6,428 nucleotides of DNA from Faecalicoccus sp. (GTDB taxonomy: Bacteria; Bacillota_I; Bacilli_A; Erysipelotrichales; Erysipelotrichaceae): contig JAGAWH010000104.1 of assembly GCA_017941505.1 (NCBI GenBank), positions 1 through 6,428 on the forward strand, in the 5' to 3' direction. A program made the translations under genes and the position numbers. This document shows, piece by piece, positions 4,755 through 6,428 of this stretch. Numbering within the stretch: the first letter of the stretch is position 1; each line of letters starts with the position of its first letter. The notes under the pieces were generated by a model. It did no database searches. It was not told where the DNA came from and saw only the letters and a list, made by a program, of their open reading frames with translations.

Positions 4755-6428
4755 ATGAATATTAATCAATTAACAACTACATTCACAAAGAAAAGAAAAA
4801 ATCGGGAATTAATTCCCTTAATGACTACATGGGGTGAAAAGGTATTGGAAGATTCCAAGGATCCAAATTATATTCCGTTACCTGAATATCCCCGTCCGCA
4901 TATGCAAAGAGAAAGCTATCTCTGTTTGAATGGCTGGTGGGATTATTCCATCAGTACCGGAAAGGAAGGGGAAATACTGGTTCCGTTTTCTCCGGAAAGT
5001 AAATTATCCGGTGTAGAACATATCTTGATGCCTAATGAAGTATTGAAATATAGAAAGTCATTTACATGGGATAAGAAAGAGAATAAGCGGGTACTGTTAC
5101 ATATCGGTGCCTGTGACCAATGTGCTTCCATTTTTTTAAACGGGGAATATTTGATGTTTCATGAAGGTGGATATCTTCCATTTACCATGGATTTAACCGA
5201 CTACATTCAAAAGGAAAATGTACTGGAGATTCAATGTACGGATGGTACTGACACCAATTGGTATTCCAGGGGTAAACAGAAATTATCCCCTAAGGGAATG
5301 TATTATACATCCCAAAGCGGTATCTGGCAGACAATCTGGATTGAAGAAGTTCCGGAAAAATATATTGAGAGTATTAAGATTACACCGTTAAGCGATTTAA
5401 AGAGTGTATATATTGAAGTATTCCCGAAGGATTTGCCTTTTACGGCAGAAGTAGCGGATGGTTTAATCCAATATTCCAAGTCCGGTGTGGGATCTTTATG
5501 TTTAAATTTAATGAATCCAAGATGTTGGAGTCCGGAAGACCCATATCTTTACGATATCACCATTAAAACAGACCAAGATCAAATCACAAGCTACTTTGGA
5601 TTAAGAACCTGTTCGGTACAGAAAGATGAAAAGGGTATTCAGCGTTTCTTCTTAAACGGTAAGCCATATTTCTTAAACGGACTCTTAGATCAGGGATATT
5701 ATCCGGATGGCTTATATACGGCTCCTAGTGTCGAAGCACTTCAGTTCGATATCAAGGAAATGAAAAAGGCCGGATTCAATCTGCTTCGAAAGCACTGCAA
5801 GTTAGAGCCTGTCTTATGGTATTACCATTGCGATAAGCTTGGCATGTTGGTATGGCAGGACATGGTACCCGGCGGTGAACATTGGTCTGATATGGCAGTA
5901 ACCTACCTACCGACGGTTTTGACCGGATTACAGAAAAGAGAACCTTCCTTAAAGGCGGTAGGAAGACTGAATAAACAGGGAAGAGATTTCTTTGAAAAAG
6001 AAATGGAAGAGACAATAGATACTTTATATTCTTATCCATCAATTGTGACATGGGTATTGTTTAATGAAGGCTGGGGTCAGTTTGATACCAAACGTTTATA
6101 TGAAAAGTTGAAAAAATTAGATCCAAACCGTCCGGTTGATGCTGCAAGCGGCTGGTTTGATGTCGGTATTTCGGATTATCTCAGTGAGCATAATTATTTC
6201 AGAGAATTGAAAGTACATTTGGATTCCAAACGAGCTTATATTCTTTCCGAATACGGAGGAGTAGCCTATCCGGTAAAAGACCATGTTTCTTTAGAATCGA
6301 ATTATGGCTATGGAAAGGTACAGACACAGGAAGAATTTCTTTCAAAATTTGAATCCTTAATGCATCAAATTGAAAAACTGAAGGAAGAAGGACTGGCCGG
6401 AGCCATCTATACCCAGGTCAGTGATATC
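4755..6428 (+). CDS. glycoside hydrolase family 2 protein, 3' end cut by the window
   Basis: The frame is open for 558 codons to the window edge. The N-terminal sugar-binding jelly roll covers about residues 40-210 (PEYPRP, LNGWWDYSI, LKYRKSF, SGIWQTIWIEEV). A beta-sandwich linker follows at about 210-300, then the TIM barrel from near 310 (RFFLNGKPYFLNGLLDQGYYPDG, RKHCKLEPVLWYYHCDKLGMLVWQDM). The acid/base glutamate is E438 in WVLFNEGWG and the nucleophile is E499 in LSEYGG. There is no signal peptide, so it is cytosolic and probably cleaves imported oligosaccharides or glycosides. The sugar (beta-galactoside, glucuronide or other) cannot be read from this sequence. ATG 4755 has ribosome site AGGTGAT and fits the promoter. 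In-frame ATGs at 4728 (after GGAG, 4716-4719) and 4737 are alternatives. Only a short C-terminal part should be missing. Confidence 0.88.
   Translation, partial: MNINQLTTTFTKKRKNRELIPLMTTWGEKVLEDSKDPNYIPLPEYPRPHMQRESYLCLNGWWDYSISTGKEGEILVPFSPESKLSGVEHILMPNEVLKYRKSFTWDKKENKRVLLHIGACDQCASIFLNGEYLMFHEGGYLPFTMDLTDYIQKENVLEIQCTDGTDTNWYSRGKQKLSPKGMYYTSQSGIWQTIWIEEVPEKYIESIKITPLSDLKSVYIEVFPKDLPFTAEVADGLIQYSKSGVGSLCLNLMNPRCWSPEDPYLYDITIKTDQDQITSYFGLRTCSVQKDEKGIQRFFLNGKPYFLNGLLDQGYYPDGLYTAPSVEALQFDIKEMKKAGFNLLRKHCKLEPVLWYYHCDKLGMLVWQDMVPGGEHWSDMAVTYLPTVLTGLQKREPSLKAVGRLNKQGRDFFEKEMEETIDTLYSYPSIVTWVLFNEGWGQFDTKRLYEKLKKLDPNRPVDAASGWFDVGISDYLSEHNYFRELKVHLDSKRAYILSEYGGVAYPVKDHVSLESNYGYGKVQTQEEFLSKFESLMHQIEKLKEEGLAGAIYTQVSDI

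Noticed and set aside
4943..6051. Two minus-strand open frames (4943-5131 and 5776-6051)
   Set aside because: Both are antisense to the GH2 gene, which has clear domain and active-site motifs across these positions.
1..6428. CRISPR array, tRNA, rRNA, insertion sequence or phage genes
   Set aside because: No regularly spaced repeats, cloverleaf-like sequence, transposase motif or terminal repeats were found by reading both strands.

Overview
The window looks like the chromosome of a low-to-moderate G+C Bacillota (Firmicutes). The evidence is strong AGGAGG-type ribosome sites, short intrinsic terminators, AT-rich intergenic DNA and the gene families present. A gut-associated Erysipelotrichia- or Clostridia-like host is plausible, but that is a guess from gene style and not a phylogenetic result. 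No phage, transposon, CRISPR or RNA gene is visible.

Layout. (1) Bases 1-102 hold the probable tail of an upstream gene and two stem-loops that end its transcript. (2) Bases 117-1880 are a tight three-gene plus-strand operon with overlapping ends: a NUDIX hydrolase of the CoA-pyrophosphatase type, a six-helix membrane protein resembling the AIG1/FAR-17a/Pr6Pr group, and a TMEM175 (DUF1211) channel-like protein. A clean intrinsic terminator closes it. (3) Bases 1918-3515 are a second plus-strand unit: a membrane-associated DUF697 GTPase followed 10 nt later by a bacterial PH-domain (bPH_1) protein. Its promoter has the geometry of a MerR-family target, with a 19-bp spacer filled by an inverted repeat. 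The GTPase reading frame is broken once, just before the P-loop. A hairpin at 3522-3546 serves as terminator for this unit and for the converging gene. (4) Bases 3554-4681, minus strand, encode a shortened trigger factor. It keeps the FKBP and C-terminal chaperone parts but lacks the segment with the GFRxGKxP ribosome-docking signature. (5) From about 4755 to the window end, plus strand and divergent from the trigger factor, runs a glycoside hydrolase family 2 enzyme that is cut by the window edge.

The most notable points are the GTPase/PH-domain pair behind a MerR-like promoter, the frameshift that would make ordinary gene calling start the GTPase after its P-loop, the trigger factor without its ribosome signature, and the overlapping divergent promoters at 4699-4745. 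No single striking new system is proven. The GTPase/PH pair is the best candidate for an under-described module.
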